From positions 124,001 to 188,000 of the forward strand of contig DBBP01000008.1 of assembly GCA_002292285.1 (NCBI GenBank): 64,000 nucleotides of DNA. Reading direction: 5' to 3'. This DNA comes from Proteobacteria bacterium UBA981 (GTDB taxonomy: Bacteria; Pseudomonadota; Gammaproteobacteria; Ga0077536). Below, in pieces: positions 16,420-25,299 of this stretch (position 1 is the first letter of the stretch; each line of letters opens with the position of its first letter). The notes below the pieces were generated by a model. It saw nothing but the letters and a program-made list of their open reading frames with translations. It was not told where the DNA came from and ran no database searches. Position numbers and translations under genes: made by a program.

Positions 16420-17661
16420 TCATATCGCGTCGCTCAGTTCGGCACGAAATTTCGGGTGAGCGATTTCAATCAATGCTTCCGCACGCTGCCACAAACTCTT
16501 ACCACGCAAGCACGCGACGCCATATTCGGTGATGACATAGTCGACGCAGAACCGCGGCGTTGTAACAACGCTGCCGGATGCTAGCGCGGCGACAATCTTC
16601 GAAGCCTTATCGCCATTGGTCGTCGACGGCATGGCAATAATCGACAAGCCTCCTGGCGACAACGCCGCAGCTTCGATGTAATCAAGGCTACCCCCTACTC
16701 CGCTAATCTGCACATTACCGAGAGTTTCGCCGTTGCTTTGCCCGTGCAAATCAATCTCAACGGATGAATTGATCGAAATAAACTTGTCCAGCTGCGCAAG
16801 ATCGCGTGGGTTATGGGTCATGCTCATGCGCTGCATTTTCACTAATTCGTTATGACTGCAATAGTCATAAAGTTGCTGAGTGCCGGCGAGTTCGCCATTG
16901 ACGATGCGCGGTTGATGCGGAACTTTCTCAAGATAGTCGACCAGGCTCTGCGACAACATTCCTGAGAACAAATGCGTGTCTTTGATGTCCGAAAGGCGGG
17001 CCAGAACGCGATCTGGAACGGCACCAATCCCGAATTGAACAGTCGCCCCCTGTGGGATCAAGCTGAGAACGTGCTCGATGATCAGCTCGTCACGCGGACC
17101 GGGCGTGCCGGTGTCATAGGTAGCCAAAGGTTCGTCCGATTCGATCGCGATATCGATGCGATCGAGTGCGACTCGCGAATCCCCTGCAGTAACCGGCATG
17201 TTGCTGTTCATTTCTGCAATGACAAGACTGGATTGCTCGATGAAATGTTGATTGGGTCCGACCGAAATTCCGAGGCTCACGGTGCCATCAGGCTGAGGCA
17301 ACGATGTTTGCACCACCACAGCGTCCGGGCTTATCGGCCCACCGTGGGTGACGACGCGGGTAAGGTCACTCAACCGTAGCGGTACAAAACTGATTTTCTT
17401 GCGATCGTTCTCCTTGAACAGGTGGCGAATCGCCGGCGCCGCTTGCCAGGTCAGGTAATGAAAGTTCTCGCCTAAACCGCGCTCCAGAAACTCGTAGCCA
17501 CCGAGGGACAAGCCGGAACAAACGGTGAGTGAGTTGAAGCGCTCGACGTTAGCGCTGAAGGCGCGGTAAAACCGGGTCGGATTAGCGCACGCTGCCGGAA
17601 ATATGATCTTGCTGCCGTCATTGATTGCAGCTACTGCCTGGTCATCTGATACAACTTTCAT
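16420..17661 (-). CDS. Acetyl-CoA hydrolase / 4-hydroxybutyrate CoA-transferase-like protein
   Basis: This family I CoA-transferase-like protein has about 413 residues. The family glycine motif GVGGSLDYIEAA and the following SPGGLSIIAMPST are present, as is the C-terminal ITEYGVACLRGKSLWQRAEALIEIAHP. Members move CoA between acetyl-CoA and short acids such as 4-hydroxybutyrate, succinate or butyrate, or hydrolyse acetyl-CoA. I start it at the ATG at 17661 because MKVVSDDQAVAAINDG aligns with the usual N-terminus; the frame stays open up to 17739, and no ribosome site separates the choices. It is divergent from a sodium symporter that could import such an acid. Confidence 0.85.
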   Translation of the reverse strand: MKVVSDDQAVAAINDGSKIIFPAACANPTRFYRAFSANVERFNSLTVCSGLSLGGYEFLERGLGENFHYLTWQAAPAIRHLFKENDRKKISFVPLRLSDLTRVVTHGGPISPDAVVVQTSLPQPDGTVSLGISVGPNQHFIEQSSLVIAEMNSNMPVTAGDSRVALDRIDIAIESDEPLATYDTGTPGPRDELIIEHVLSLIPQGATVQFGIGAVPDRVLARLSDIKDTHLFSGMLSQSLVDYLEKVPHQPRIVNGELAGTQQLYDYCSHNELVKMQRMSMTHNPRDLAQLDKFISINSSVEIDLHGQSNGETLGNVQISGVGGSLDYIEAAALSPGGLSIIAMPSTTNGDKASKIVAALASGSVVTTPRFCVDYVITEYGVACLRGKSLWQRAEALIEIAHPKFRAELSDAI

Positions 17662-17832
17662 GTCAATAAAGAGCCTGTCCACTACCTCGGTTCCAGAGGC
17701 GAAGTTTAACCCCTGGCGCCCGCATAGGCCGTATAGCAAGTGCTCGACCTAGATGTTATAAAGCGCCGCGAGTAACCGGGTCTCGTGCGCGACGAGTACC
17801 TCAGCAACGCAGACACTATCGGGAGCGACAAG

Positions 17833-19401
17833 ATGTTCGGATTTGAACCCCTGATTTTCTGGGGCTGGATCTTCCTGACCCTCTACATCGCTTTGATGAT
17901 CTCTTTCGGGTTCATCGGCATGGGACGAATCCAGGGCAGTGATGACTTTGCCACTGCGCGCGGCAGCTATGGGCCGCTGTTTCTGGCCTTTGCGCTGACT
18001 GCTACGACTGCCAGCGGTGCCACGTTCCTCGGCCTGCCCGGGCTTGCTTATACAGCCGGGATGCCTGCCCTGCTCTATGCATTTGTCTACCCGTTAGGCG
18101 TGTACACCGGTGTTTTAGTCTGTTTGCACGGAATTCGACGCGCTGGCGCCAGTTTTGGCAGCCGTTCAATGCCGGAATATCTCGGCGACAGGTTTGATTC
18201 CGACGCCTTGCGCATTATGGCCGCCTTGTTCTCCATGCTCTTGCTGTTCTATCTGGCCGGGCAGTTACTGGCCGGGGCGGTGATGTTTACCGAGATGCTG
18301 GGTCTGGAAACGTTTCCGGCGCTGTGTGTGACGGCCGTTATTCTGATGTTCTACATCGCGCTTGGCGGTGCCCATGCCGACATCCTCACTGATGGCGTGC
18401 AGGGTGCGTTGATGCTGGCTCTGGCGACGCTGGTGCTGTGGATGTTCCTCACGGGATACGGCGTCGAGGGCGGTTTCGGTGGCATGATTCAGCGCCTCAA
18501 CGAACTTGATCCGAATCTCACGACAGCCATTCATCCCACCCACCCATTGTTCGACTCGGAATGGGACTTGTTCGCGATTTTCGTGGCGCATCTGCCGCTT
18601 GGCCTGCTGCCCCATATTGGCAACAAGTTGTGGGCGCTGAAGAACGATAGCGACCAGAAGAAATTCATCACGTATTCCTTCGCGTTCGGAATCCTGCTAC
18701 CAGCGATTACCTGTGGCGGGATTCTTGCACGCGCATTGTTGGGTGACGATTTACTTGCCGACGGGGCGAATCCGAATCAGGCCATCCCGGCCTTGTTCAT
18801 TGCCACGCTGCCGGCCTGGGCAGCTGCTTTGATCGGCGCTGGCGTTTTATCTGCAGTAATGTCGACTGCCGATGGCATCGTCGTATCGACGGCGCAGATA
18901 TTCGCGAACGACATTTTTCGCCGCACGCTGGCTCCGCGTTACATGAAAGATGTCGATGAACAAGAAATTGATCGCATCGGATTGCTGATTAGTCGTGTCG
19001 CTACGGTGGTCGTCCTTATTGGGGCGATAGCTATCGCGTGGTCGACCCGCGAGATGAATGTCGCTCTGCTGGTCTGGGTGGGCATCGGCGGCATGATGGC
19101 TGCGACTGCGTCGCCGATGTTTCTCGGTGTGTTGTGGCGGCGCGCGACTCGCGCCGGTGCCATTAGTGGCTTCATTGTGGGTGGTGTGGCCTTTATCGCA
19201 TTGCATTCGGCTTCCATAAAAGCAGTCTGGTTTTCTGGCACTGGATTAGAGAGCGCCGCGATTTGGGTCCAGGCGCAGGCGCCAAATCCTTACGCCTGCG
19301 CGACGCTCGGTGCATTCATGTCGGTTGGTGCGATGGTCGCAGTCTCCCTCATGACCAAGCCGCCGTCTCAGGCTCATCTGAAACGGGTGTTCGGCGACTA
19401 A
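17833..19401 (+). CDS. Sodium:solute symporter (SSS family)
   Basis: The product is an inner-membrane transporter of 522 residues with about 13 hydrophobic segments spread over the whole length. SGATFLGLPGLAYTAGMPAL is the conserved N-terminal block and GVLSAVMSTADGIVVSTAQIFANDI the conserved later block, with the Ser residues that coordinate sodium. It should take up an organic acid, amino acid or similar solute with Na+. The ATG at 17833 follows GGGAGCGACAAG; a GTG at 17785 is possible but would add a hydrophilic tail. It is divergent from the CoA-transferase-like gene and followed by an SDR, so an acid or alcohol substrate is likely. Confidence 0.92.
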   Translation: MFGFEPLIFWGWIFLTLYIALMISFGFIGMGRIQGSDDFATARGSYGPLFLAFALTATTASGATFLGLPGLAYTAGMPALLYAFVYPLGVYTGVLVCLHGIRRAGASFGSRSMPEYLGDRFDSDALRIMAALFSMLLLFYLAGQLLAGAVMFTEMLGLETFPALCVTAVILMFYIALGGAHADILTDGVQGALMLALATLVLWMFLTGYGVEGGFGGMIQRLNELDPNLTTAIHPTHPLFDSEWDLFAIFVAHLPLGLLPHIGNKLWALKNDSDQKKFITYSFAFGILLPAITCGGILARALLGDDLLADGANPNQAIPALFIATLPAWAAALIGAGVLSAVMSTADGIVVSTAQIFANDIFRRTLAPRYMKDVDEQEIDRIGLLISRVATVVVLIGAIAIAWSTREMNVALLVWVGIGGMMAATASPMFLGVLWRRATRAGAISGFIVGGVAFIALHSASIKAVWFSGTGLESAAIWVQAQAPNPYACATLGAFMSVGAMVAVSLMTKPPSQAHLKRVFGD

Positions 19402-19415
19402 CGCGAGTCGCTTCC

Positions 19416-19435
19416 GGTCGGCTTGTTGGCCGACC
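19416..19435. terminator. Stem-loop between symporter and SDR
   Basis: GGTCGGC-TTGTTG-GCCGACC is a perfect 7-base stem just before the SDR ribosome site. Without a U-tract it may attenuate or shield the mRNA and need not stop transcription. Confidence 0.4.
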
Positions 19436-19461
19436 ATCGAATGTGAGTGAAAGGAACGTTC

Positions 19462-20226
19462 ATGTCTGAACTGCTGAAAGACAAATCCATCATCATTACC
19501 GGTGGTAGTACCGGAATCGGCCGCGCAACAGCGTTGCGCTGCGCAGCCGAAGGCGCAGCTTTGCTCATCGCAGACGTCAACGACGAGCAAGGAGCGGCTA
19601 CAGTTGCCGAGATTTGTGCAGCCGGTGGTCGAGCTCAATACGTCCACACCGATGTCACCGTGACCGCCGAGGTCAGGCACATGATTGCAGTGGCTCGTGA
19701 CGTCTACGGGCGCCTGGATGGGGCCTTCAACAATGCCGGTATCGAGGGTAATTTCACCAGCATCGTCAAAATGACCGAGGACGAGTACGACCGCACGGTA
19801 AACGTTGACTTGAAAGGCGTGTGGTTGTGCGTGAAATACCAGATTGAGGCGTTTCTTGAGCAAGGAGCGGGCGGCTCAATCGTGAGTACTGCCTCCGTCG
19901 CCGGCCTGGTCGGTACGCGTGGTGGCTCGGCCTATTGCGCGGCCAAGCACGGCGTCGTTGGACTAACAAAAAGTACTGCGCTCGAAGTCGCGCGCAAGAA
20001 TATTCGTGTCAACGCCGTCTGCCCAGGAATTATCGAAACGCCGATGCTGGAGCGTATGCGAAGTGAAACCAACGTCACCCATGCGTCGCTTATTGCACAA
20101 GAGCCGATGGAGCGCCTGGGTCAAGCGCGGGAAATTGGTGAGGCGGTAGTGTGGCTGTTGTCTGACTTGGCTTCGTTTGTCACCGGCACGGCAATGCCAG
20201 TCGATGGGGGCTATACGGCCCTCTAA
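19462..20226 (+). CDS. SDR oxidoreductase (classical)
   Basis: This classical short-chain dehydrogenase has 254 residues with all active-site parts: TGGSTGIG (13-20), NNAG (90-93), Ser near 145 in STASVAG, Tyr158 and Lys162 in YCAAK. ADVN after strand two (37-40) has an Asp typical of NAD(H) preference. It probably oxidises a secondary alcohol or hydroxyacyl group. A GAAAGGAACGTTC site favours the ATG at 19462 over the GTG at 19447. It lies downstream of the symporter on the same strand and may act on what the symporter brings in. Confidence 0.92.
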   Translation: MSELLKDKSIIITGGSTGIGRATALRCAAEGAALLIADVNDEQGAATVAEICAAGGRAQYVHTDVTVTAEVRHMIAVARDVYGRLDGAFNNAGIEGNFTSIVKMTEDEYDRTVNVDLKGVWLCVKYQIEAFLEQGAGGSIVSTASVAGLVGTRGGSAYCAAKHGVVGLTKSTALEVARKNIRVNAVCPGIIETPMLERMRSETNVTHASLIAQEPMERLGQAREIGEAVVWLLSDLASFVTGTAMPVDGGYTAL

Positions 20227-20313
20227 GGTAAGTTGGCGTGCTGAGCGGGCGGCGCAATCCTTGTGCACCGTCGGCGGGGATAGCCATGCGCGCCGGCGCC
20301 GCAATGGCGATAA

Positions 20314-20535
20314 TTACATCGAAGTCGGCAATCCCAGCCAGTTGCGCAGGAAGTAAGCTGCGCAACACAGGCACGTCAACGCGCCCCAGAATTGCAGCCA
20401 ACGCTGCTGACCACGCCACCCTACGACAACGAACAGTATGCCGACGACCAAGGTGAAACAAACGGTCGCCGTTACCACGTCGAGGGTGTTCTGGGCTGGC
20501 AGAGCCAGCCCATCGGCGCCGATTCGGTAACGCAT
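20314..20535 (-). CDS. Possible small two-helix membrane protein
   Basis: A 73-residue frame starts 12 bases after the acyl-CoA ligase stop on the same strand. Two hydrophobic segments are clear, one from VVTATVCFTLVVGILFVVV and one from FWGALTCLCCAAYFLRNWLG, joined by a short GWRGQQRW loop with positive charge. Its place in the operon and its membrane-protein look argue that it is real. The absence of a good ribosome site and of any family I recognise argues against. I suggest no function. Confidence 0.42.
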   Translation of the reverse strand: MRYRIGADGLALPAQNTLDVVTATVCFTLVVGILFVVVGWRGQQRWLQFWGALTCLCCAAYFLRNWLGLPTSM

Positions 20536-20547
20536 TCGTTTGCTGGT

Positions 20548-22191
20548 CTAGCCCGCTGCCAGCCGCTGTTTTTCCATTTCGCGCAACTCCCGCCGCATAA
20601 TTTTGCCGGTTGTCGTCATAGGCAGGCTTTCAACAAACTCGATGAGCTTGGGGACTTCGTGCTTCGCCAGACGGCTGCGCACAGAATCCCTCAACTCGTC
20701 GTTCAGTGCATCGTTGGCAGTAAATCCGGGTGCCAGGATGATGTATGCCTTGATAATTTCAGTGCGCACGGCATCCGGAATGCCGATTGCAGCGGCCATC
20801 TGGACGGCTTCGTGTTTCAGTAGCGCGTCTTCTATTTCGCTAGGACCGATGCGGTAGCCGGAGCTGGTGATGACATCGTCGCCGCGGCCATGAAACCAAA
20901 AGTAACCATCTTCATCCATATGCCCGACGTCGCCGGTGATTAACCAGTCGCCAATGAATTTCTCGCGCGTCGCTTCTGGCTTGTTGAGATACTCGAGCAG
21001 CATGACCGGATCGGGCCGTTTGCAGGCAATGTGCCCTTCTACGCCTGGTGCAACCTCATTGCCGTTGTCGTCGATGATGCGGACGTCCGAGCCAGGTGTC
21101 GGTTTGCCCAGCGAGCCGGGTTTGATCGTGAAGACGTTGCCGTTGTTGCCGAGAATTACATTGCATTCTGTTTGTCCGAAACCCTCATTGATGCCGATGT
21201 TGAGCTCGCTTTGCGCCCATTCGAGCAGACCCGCACCGACAGCTTCACCGCCGGACAGAACTGCACGCAGCTTGAGATTGTGCCGGCTCAGGGGATCAGG
21301 CACCTGGCGCATGAGTTTCAGCATGGTCGGAGTGAGTAGTGCCAGTGTGATCTCGTGTTGCGCCAAAATGCGATAAGCATCTTCGGCATCAAATCCCTTC
21401 ATCGCCGTGGCGACAACCTTACAGCCGTGGAACCAGCCCGGCATGATCACGTCCATCAGACCTGCCATCCAGGCCCAATCTGCCGGCGACCACAAGGCAT
21501 CTTTGTCTTGTGGGAAAAAATCGTAGATAAATTCGAGGCTGGGCATATGACCGAGCATCATGCGATGCGGTTGTACCGAACCCTTGGGCATACCGGTGGT
21601 GCCCGATGTGTAACTGATCCAGGCGATATCATCAGATGCTGTCCTGACGTTTTCGAATTCGTCGCTCGCGTTCTCAATCGCCGTCCAGAAATTTTCGCTA
21701 CCTTCGGGCTGGCCATCGATCACAAGAATGCGTTCAAGAGATGGGCAGTCGCCGCGGATGGCGTGGACTTTTTCGAAATTGGCGCTGTCGGTCACGAGTA
21801 CTCGCGCGCCGCAATCATTCAGGCGGTAACTGATGGCATCACTACCAAACAAGACCGAACAGGGACCTGAGACCATGCCCGCCTTCCAACAGGCCACGTG
21901 GCCGATGGCGCATTCGGGATCCTGAGCGAGCAGCAGCGTTACGCGGTCGCCGCGCTCCAGTCCGTAGGCGCGCAGCGTGTTGGCGAGTTGATTAGCAAAT
22001 TTTCGAATGTCGGCGAAAGTGTAGCTGCGGATGTTTTTGTTAACGTCCTCATAAACCAGGGCGACACGGTCGGGATCGTCGGCCCAGCGGTCGCAGACGT
22101 CGTCAGCGATGTTGTACTGCGCCGGGATGTCCCATTTAAAGTTGGCGCAAATTTCTTCGTAGCTGCCCCCAGGCTTCAGTAGATTCGTCAT
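20548..22191 (-). CDS. AMP-forming acyl-CoA synthetase (acetyl/medium-chain type)
   Basis: This adenylate-forming ligase has 547 residues. The P-loop-like motif YTSGTTGMPKG lies at 194-204, GEAVGAG and NEGFGQTECN (adenylate binding) are in the middle, TGDVGHMDEDGYFWFHGRGDDVI is the hinge region, and TTTGKIMRREL near the C-terminus has the catalytic Lys. WSPADWAWMAGL resembles the acetyl-CoA synthetase and ACSM-type medium-chain ligases more than FadD. It would activate a short, medium or aromatic acid to its CoA ester. It is divergent from a TetR gene that is its likely regulator. Confidence 0.92.
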   Translation of the reverse strand: MTNLLKPGGSYEEICANFKWDIPAQYNIADDVCDRWADDPDRVALVYEDVNKNIRSYTFADIRKFANQLANTLRAYGLERGDRVTLLLAQDPECAIGHVACWKAGMVSGPCSVLFGSDAISYRLNDCGARVLVTDSANFEKVHAIRGDCPSLERILVIDGQPEGSENFWTAIENASDEFENVRTASDDIAWISYTSGTTGMPKGSVQPHRMMLGHMPSLEFIYDFFPQDKDALWSPADWAWMAGLMDVIMPGWFHGCKVVATAMKGFDAEDAYRILAQHEITLALLTPTMLKLMRQVPDPLSRHNLKLRAVLSGGEAVGAGLLEWAQSELNIGINEGFGQTECNVILGNNGNVFTIKPGSLGKPTPGSDVRIIDDNGNEVAPGVEGHIACKRPDPVMLLEYLNKPEATREKFIGDWLITGDVGHMDEDGYFWFHGRGDDVITSSGYRIGPSEIEDALLKHEAVQMAAAIGIPDAVRTEIIKAYIILAPGFTANDALNDELRDSVRSRLAKHEVPKLIEFVESLPMTTTGKIMRRELREMEKQRLAAG

Positions 22192-22640
22192 CTTTCCCCT
22201 CTCTGTGCGAATTTAGTTTTGGTATCCCCGGCCAGGATGCAGAACGTTTGTGCGCAACTATGCGATCGTTTTGGCAACCCTTAAATACGCGGCGCAAGAT
22301 ACCACGACTGCATCCCCCAAGAGACGTTCCAGTGGGAAAAATTGATTGTTACTGACGATGCCTTGCGAGTGTGATGTCAGCGCGCCAAAAGGTGTGCTTG
22401 CAGGGACAGGCAGGTTTGACCCGAGTTGTTTCATTGGCGCGTCCAGTGGCTGTCTCCTGAACAACAACACGCCTGCCCTAGCGCGAGATATCGCGGGCTT
22501 GGTGCGTGATGTGGCGAGGCCTGTACGCCGTCGCTTTCACTTTGTCATCGCGACATAACGGTTGAATCGAGACTGACTGAAGATTACACTAAATATTCAT
22601 TGTTCATAATTTACTGCCGTGGAATTGGATAAATTTTGGT
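22192..22640. promoter_or_regulatory. 449-base divergent control region, ligase / tetR
   Basis: No gene is convincing here; short frames overlap on both strands without a ribosome site. The half next to tetR becomes AT-rich from about 22580. A promoter for tetR is proposed separately. I did not find a clear palindromic operator, although the region's length suggests control of both genes. Confidence 0.45.
22562..22590 (+). promoter_or_regulatory. Candidate sigma-70 promoter of the TetR gene
   Basis: TTGAAT (22562-22567) and TACACT (22585-22590) are separated by 17 bases, each matching four of six consensus positions. The start codon is 50 bases further on. This is a pattern match only. Confidence 0.4.
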
Positions 22641-23246
22641 ATGAACGCTGCAAATCAGCACCAGTTAGCGGACGATGCCAGCAAAATCATCCTGGATGCC
22701 GCATTTAAGCGCTTTATCCATTTCGGTTATCACAAAACGACGATGGCAGAAATTGCCGATGACGCCGGCATGTCAGCCGCGAATCTCTATCGATATTTTG
22801 AAAACAAGCAGGAGCTAGTCGCGCAGTGCGCGGCCCGGTGCCTAGACGATCGCCTGGAACGCTTACGCAGGTTTGTCAGCGACCCGGACACCCTGCCCGA
22901 AGAAAAGCTCCGGCAATATGCCCTTGAACTGGTCAACGACAGTCATGCTCTGGCCGGGACGGAATCACGCATTGGCGAAATGGTCGATAACATTACTCGT
23001 GAGCGCCCGGCTTTGCTGCACAGTAAAAATGAAATTCACTATGGTTTTATCACCGAAATCCTCGACGCTGGCGTTGCGCGCGGTGATTTCGCGATTTCCA
23101 ACGTCGATGCCTGCGCGCGTTTGATTCACAGCGCGTTCATGATGTTCGACGTACCCTTATTCGTAGGGCTATACGAGCGCGCTGAATTTGACCGCCGTGC
23201 GCTCGGTGTTGCCGATTTAATCATTGCCGGCCTGCGAGCCAAATAG
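22641..23246 (+). CDS. TetR-family transcriptional regulator
   Basis: This is a 201-residue regulator. Residues about 14-60 form the DNA-binding domain: ILDAAFKRFIHFGYHKTTMA, then EIADDAGMSAANLYRYFENK, the standard helix-turn-helix with the NLYRYF recognition segment. The rest is a helical ligand-binding domain with a tail that resembles TetR C-domains (VDACARLIHSAFMMFDVPLF). It is divergent from the acyl-CoA ligase, so repression of that gene with an acyl-CoA or free acid as inducer is the simplest model. A LolA-like gene follows 80 bases downstream but looks unrelated in function. Confidence 0.92.
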   Translation: MNAANQHQLADDASKIILDAAFKRFIHFGYHKTTMAEIADDAGMSAANLYRYFENKQELVAQCAARCLDDRLERLRRFVSDPDTLPEEKLRQYALELVNDSHALAGTESRIGEMVDNITRERPALLHSKNEIHYGFITEILDAGVARGDFAISNVDACARLIHSAFMMFDVPLFVGLYERAEFDRRALGVADLIIAGLRAK

Positions 23247-23326
23247 GCTCGGGCAAGGTCACGGCGCCAAACGCTGTTTTTCGAATTACCCCCAACTACT
23301 GATGAAAACTGAGGAAGGAAGCAACC

Positions 23327-24106
23327 ATGCGACAACTCATATTGATACCGTTACTGGCGCTCCTGCCGCTTAGCGGCTACGCGCAAACGCCTGAGGAGAA
23401 AGGCCTCGCGATAGTCCAGGAGGCGGACACACGAGACACCGGCTGGATTGATGCCCGCGCTGAATTAAAAATGATCTTACGCAACAAGCAGGGTGACGAA
23501 AGTGCACGAGCACTGCGCATCGATAGTCTGGAAGTGACCGGTGACGGCGATAAGAGCTTATCGGTGTTCGACGATCCGAAAGATATTAAGGGCACCGCGT
23601 TTCTGAGCTATACCCACTCGCTCAAGCCCGACGATCAATGGCTGTTTTTGCCGGCGCTGAAGCGTGTAAAACGCATCGCTTCGGCCAACAAATCGGGACC
23701 GTTTGTCGGTAGCGAATTTGCGTATGAGGATTTGACGTCGCAAGAGGTCGATAAATACACCTATAAATGGCTGCGCGATGAAGCCTATGAAGGACGCGAT
23801 TGCTTTGTCGTAGAGGCCTATCCTGCTTACGAGAATTCTGGCTATACCCGCCAAATCGTGTGGGTGGATAAGGAAATGTATCGGCCGTTGAAGATTGATT
23901 ACTACGATCGCAAGAACTCGTTACTCAAGTCCTTGGTTGCGACCGATTGGAACCAGTATCTCGACAAATACTGGCGCCCGGGAGCGATGAACATGTTGAA
24001 TCACCAGACCAACAAGAGCACCGAACTGCAATGGTCTAATTATCAGTTCAACGTCGGCTTGGAAGATCGTCACTTCGATAAAAATGCACTCAAACGTACG
24101 CGCTAA
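23327..24106 (+). CDS. LolA-like outer-membrane lipoprotein-sorting protein
   Basis: This 259-residue exported protein has a signal peptide at residues 1-19 (RQLILIPLLALLPLSGYA, then QTPEE). The mature part is a half-barrel LolA-like fold of the COG2834 type; WLFLPALKRVKRI and GPFVGSEFAYEDL are characteristic blocks. Genes of this type usually sit beside RND/MMPL exporters and are thought to carry a lipid or lipoprotein across the periplasm. Here no exporter is adjacent; an RND gene of suitable type lies at 60188-62602. GGAAGGAAGCAACC precedes the ATG. The cargo is unknown. Confidence 0.85.
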   Translation: MRQLILIPLLALLPLSGYAQTPEEKGLAIVQEADTRDTGWIDARAELKMILRNKQGDESARALRIDSLEVTGDGDKSLSVFDDPKDIKGTAFLSYTHSLKPDDQWLFLPALKRVKRIASANKSGPFVGSEFAYEDLTSQEVDKYTYKWLRDEAYEGRDCFVVEAYPAYENSGYTRQIVWVDKEMYRPLKIDYYDRKNSLLKSLVATDWNQYLDKYWRPGAMNMLNHQTNKSTELQWSNYQFNVGLEDRHFDKNALKRTR

Positions 24107-24112
24107 ACAGAA

Positions 24113-24547
24113 CTAACGTTTGATCAAACACGTGGTGGTGCCGTGGGCGTAAACAGTCCCGGCATCATCACGGATAACGCCTTGAGATACGCCAATACTG
24201 CGCGACATGTGCACAAGATTGGCCTCCACCACCAAATCCGTGTGGAGCGGAATTCCCTTCACAATTTTTACCGATAGATCCACTGTTGTATGGCGCGCGT
24301 GCTCGTCGTCCAGACTCACGAATACACTGAGCCCGAGCGCAGTGTCGAGCACGGCGGCCGAAAATCCGCCATGGACACCGCCAAATGCGTTGATATGCCG
24401 GTCATCGGCACACGTCGACAGGCATACCCGGCCGACCTCCGCATCCACGAGCTTGATTGCAACCGTGTCCCACATCGGCGGAAACGGACTCTCACCAGAG
24501 GTGATTTTCTCAAGCGTACGAGCCGCTCTCGGGTTTATTTTTGACAC
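24113..24547 (-). CDS. PaaI-family (hot-dog) thioesterase
   Basis: This is a 144-residue single hot-dog domain. INAFGGVHGGFSAAVLDTALG (about 51-71) is the PaaI/YdiI motif in which the HGG loop and the nearby Asp form the active site. It would hydrolyse an acyl-CoA, often aromatic or medium-chain, to release CoA. The start is GTG at 24547, five bases after GGAG. It is convergent with the LolA-like gene at 6 bases. It probably relieves CoA trapping in the acyl-CoA pathways encoded nearby. Confidence 0.88.
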   Translation of the reverse strand: MSKINPRAARTLEKITSGESPFPPMWDTVAIKLVDAEVGRVCLSTCADDRHINAFGGVHGGFSAAVLDTALGLSVFVSLDDEHARHTTVDLSVKIVKGIPLHTDLVVEANLVHMSRSIGVSQGVIRDDAGTVYAHGTTTCLIKR

Positions 24548-24754
24548 TGAAGCTCCAGGTTCTGTTCCGGCGGAGCGCGATCATGCCACACGTGTCGACC
24601 GGCTCCGTCTGGCCCCGCGGCCAGCCGTACGAACCGCCCGTCCTGGACCTCGCTACAATGCCCCCTCCCCCCGACACGGACAGGCTTGCGTCAGGCCGAT
24701 TATGATTGCGCCCGACGCTCCAGGGGTTGTAACCAACATGCAGGTATTCCCCGG

Positions 24755-25150
24755 ATGAAACGGGTCATTACGTTTGGCACCTACGATGTTTTCCACGCAG
24801 GCCATTTGCGCCTGCTTGAACGCGCGCGTTCGGAAGGTGACGGGCTGGTCGTTGGCGTCTCTACGGACGCATTGAATTTCGCTAAGAAAGGCCGCAATCC
24901 CATCTATCCAGAACACGAGCGCAAGGCCATCGTCGCCGCGTTGCGCTGTGTGGATGATGTGTTCGATGAGCAATCGCTTGAGTTGAAGCGCGAATATATT
25001 TTGCACTACGACGCTCAGTTGCTCGTCATGGGTGACGACTGGTCGGGTCGATTCGATGAATTTTCAGATATCTGCGAGGTGCTCTACTTACCTCGCACGC
25101 CGTCGATTTCGACGACGGCGCTTATCGAAAAAATCCAGTCCGATGCGTAG
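24755..25150 (+). CDS. Glycerol-3-phosphate cytidylyltransferase-like (TagD-like) protein
   Basis: This 131-residue nucleotidyltransferase has FGTYDVFHAGHLRLL at 7-21 with the HxGH CTP-binding motif at 14-17, and SISTTALIEKI near 119-129 in place of the RTxGISTT motif. Length and motifs fit TagD, which makes CDP-glycerol from CTP and glycerol 3-phosphate; ethanolamine-phosphate or other cytidylyltransferases are the alternative. The ATG at 24755 is fixed by the fold start MKRVITFGTYD, though the ribosome site is weak. A CDP-glycerol glycerophosphotransferase lies convergently 149 bases away, which favours CDP-glycerol as product. Confidence 0.88.
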   Translation: MKRVITFGTYDVFHAGHLRLLERARSEGDGLVVGVSTDALNFAKKGRNPIYPEHERKAIVAALRCVDDVFDEQSLELKREYILHYDAQLLVMGDDWSGRFDEFSDICEVLYLPRTPSISTTALIEKIQSDA

Positions 25151-25159
25151 TGTGCTGTT

Positions 25160-25193
25160 AAAAAAGCACTGCGACGCTCGCGGGCACCGTCGC
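25160..25193 (-). terminator. Rho-independent terminator of the glycerophosphotransferase gene
   Basis: Read on the minus strand, GCGACG-GTGCCCGCGAG-CGTCGC (25193 down to 25171) is followed after five bases by TTTTTT (25165-25160). This is a standard stem plus U-tract about 107 bases past the stop at 25300. Confidence 0.6.
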
Positions 25194-25299
25194 GTGCTCG
25201 CATACCCCTAATCTATCCGTCTGAAATGTCTCGTCGTTCCAACCCCTTGCGGACCGGCATCATCAATACGTTTCCTTTACGTCCTGGCAAACAGCGTAA

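Noticed and set aside
22258..22558. Two overlapping short frames, 22258-22470 (-) and 22346-22558 (+)
   Set aside because: Neither has a ribosome site, a family pattern or an operon position; the region reads better as control DNA.
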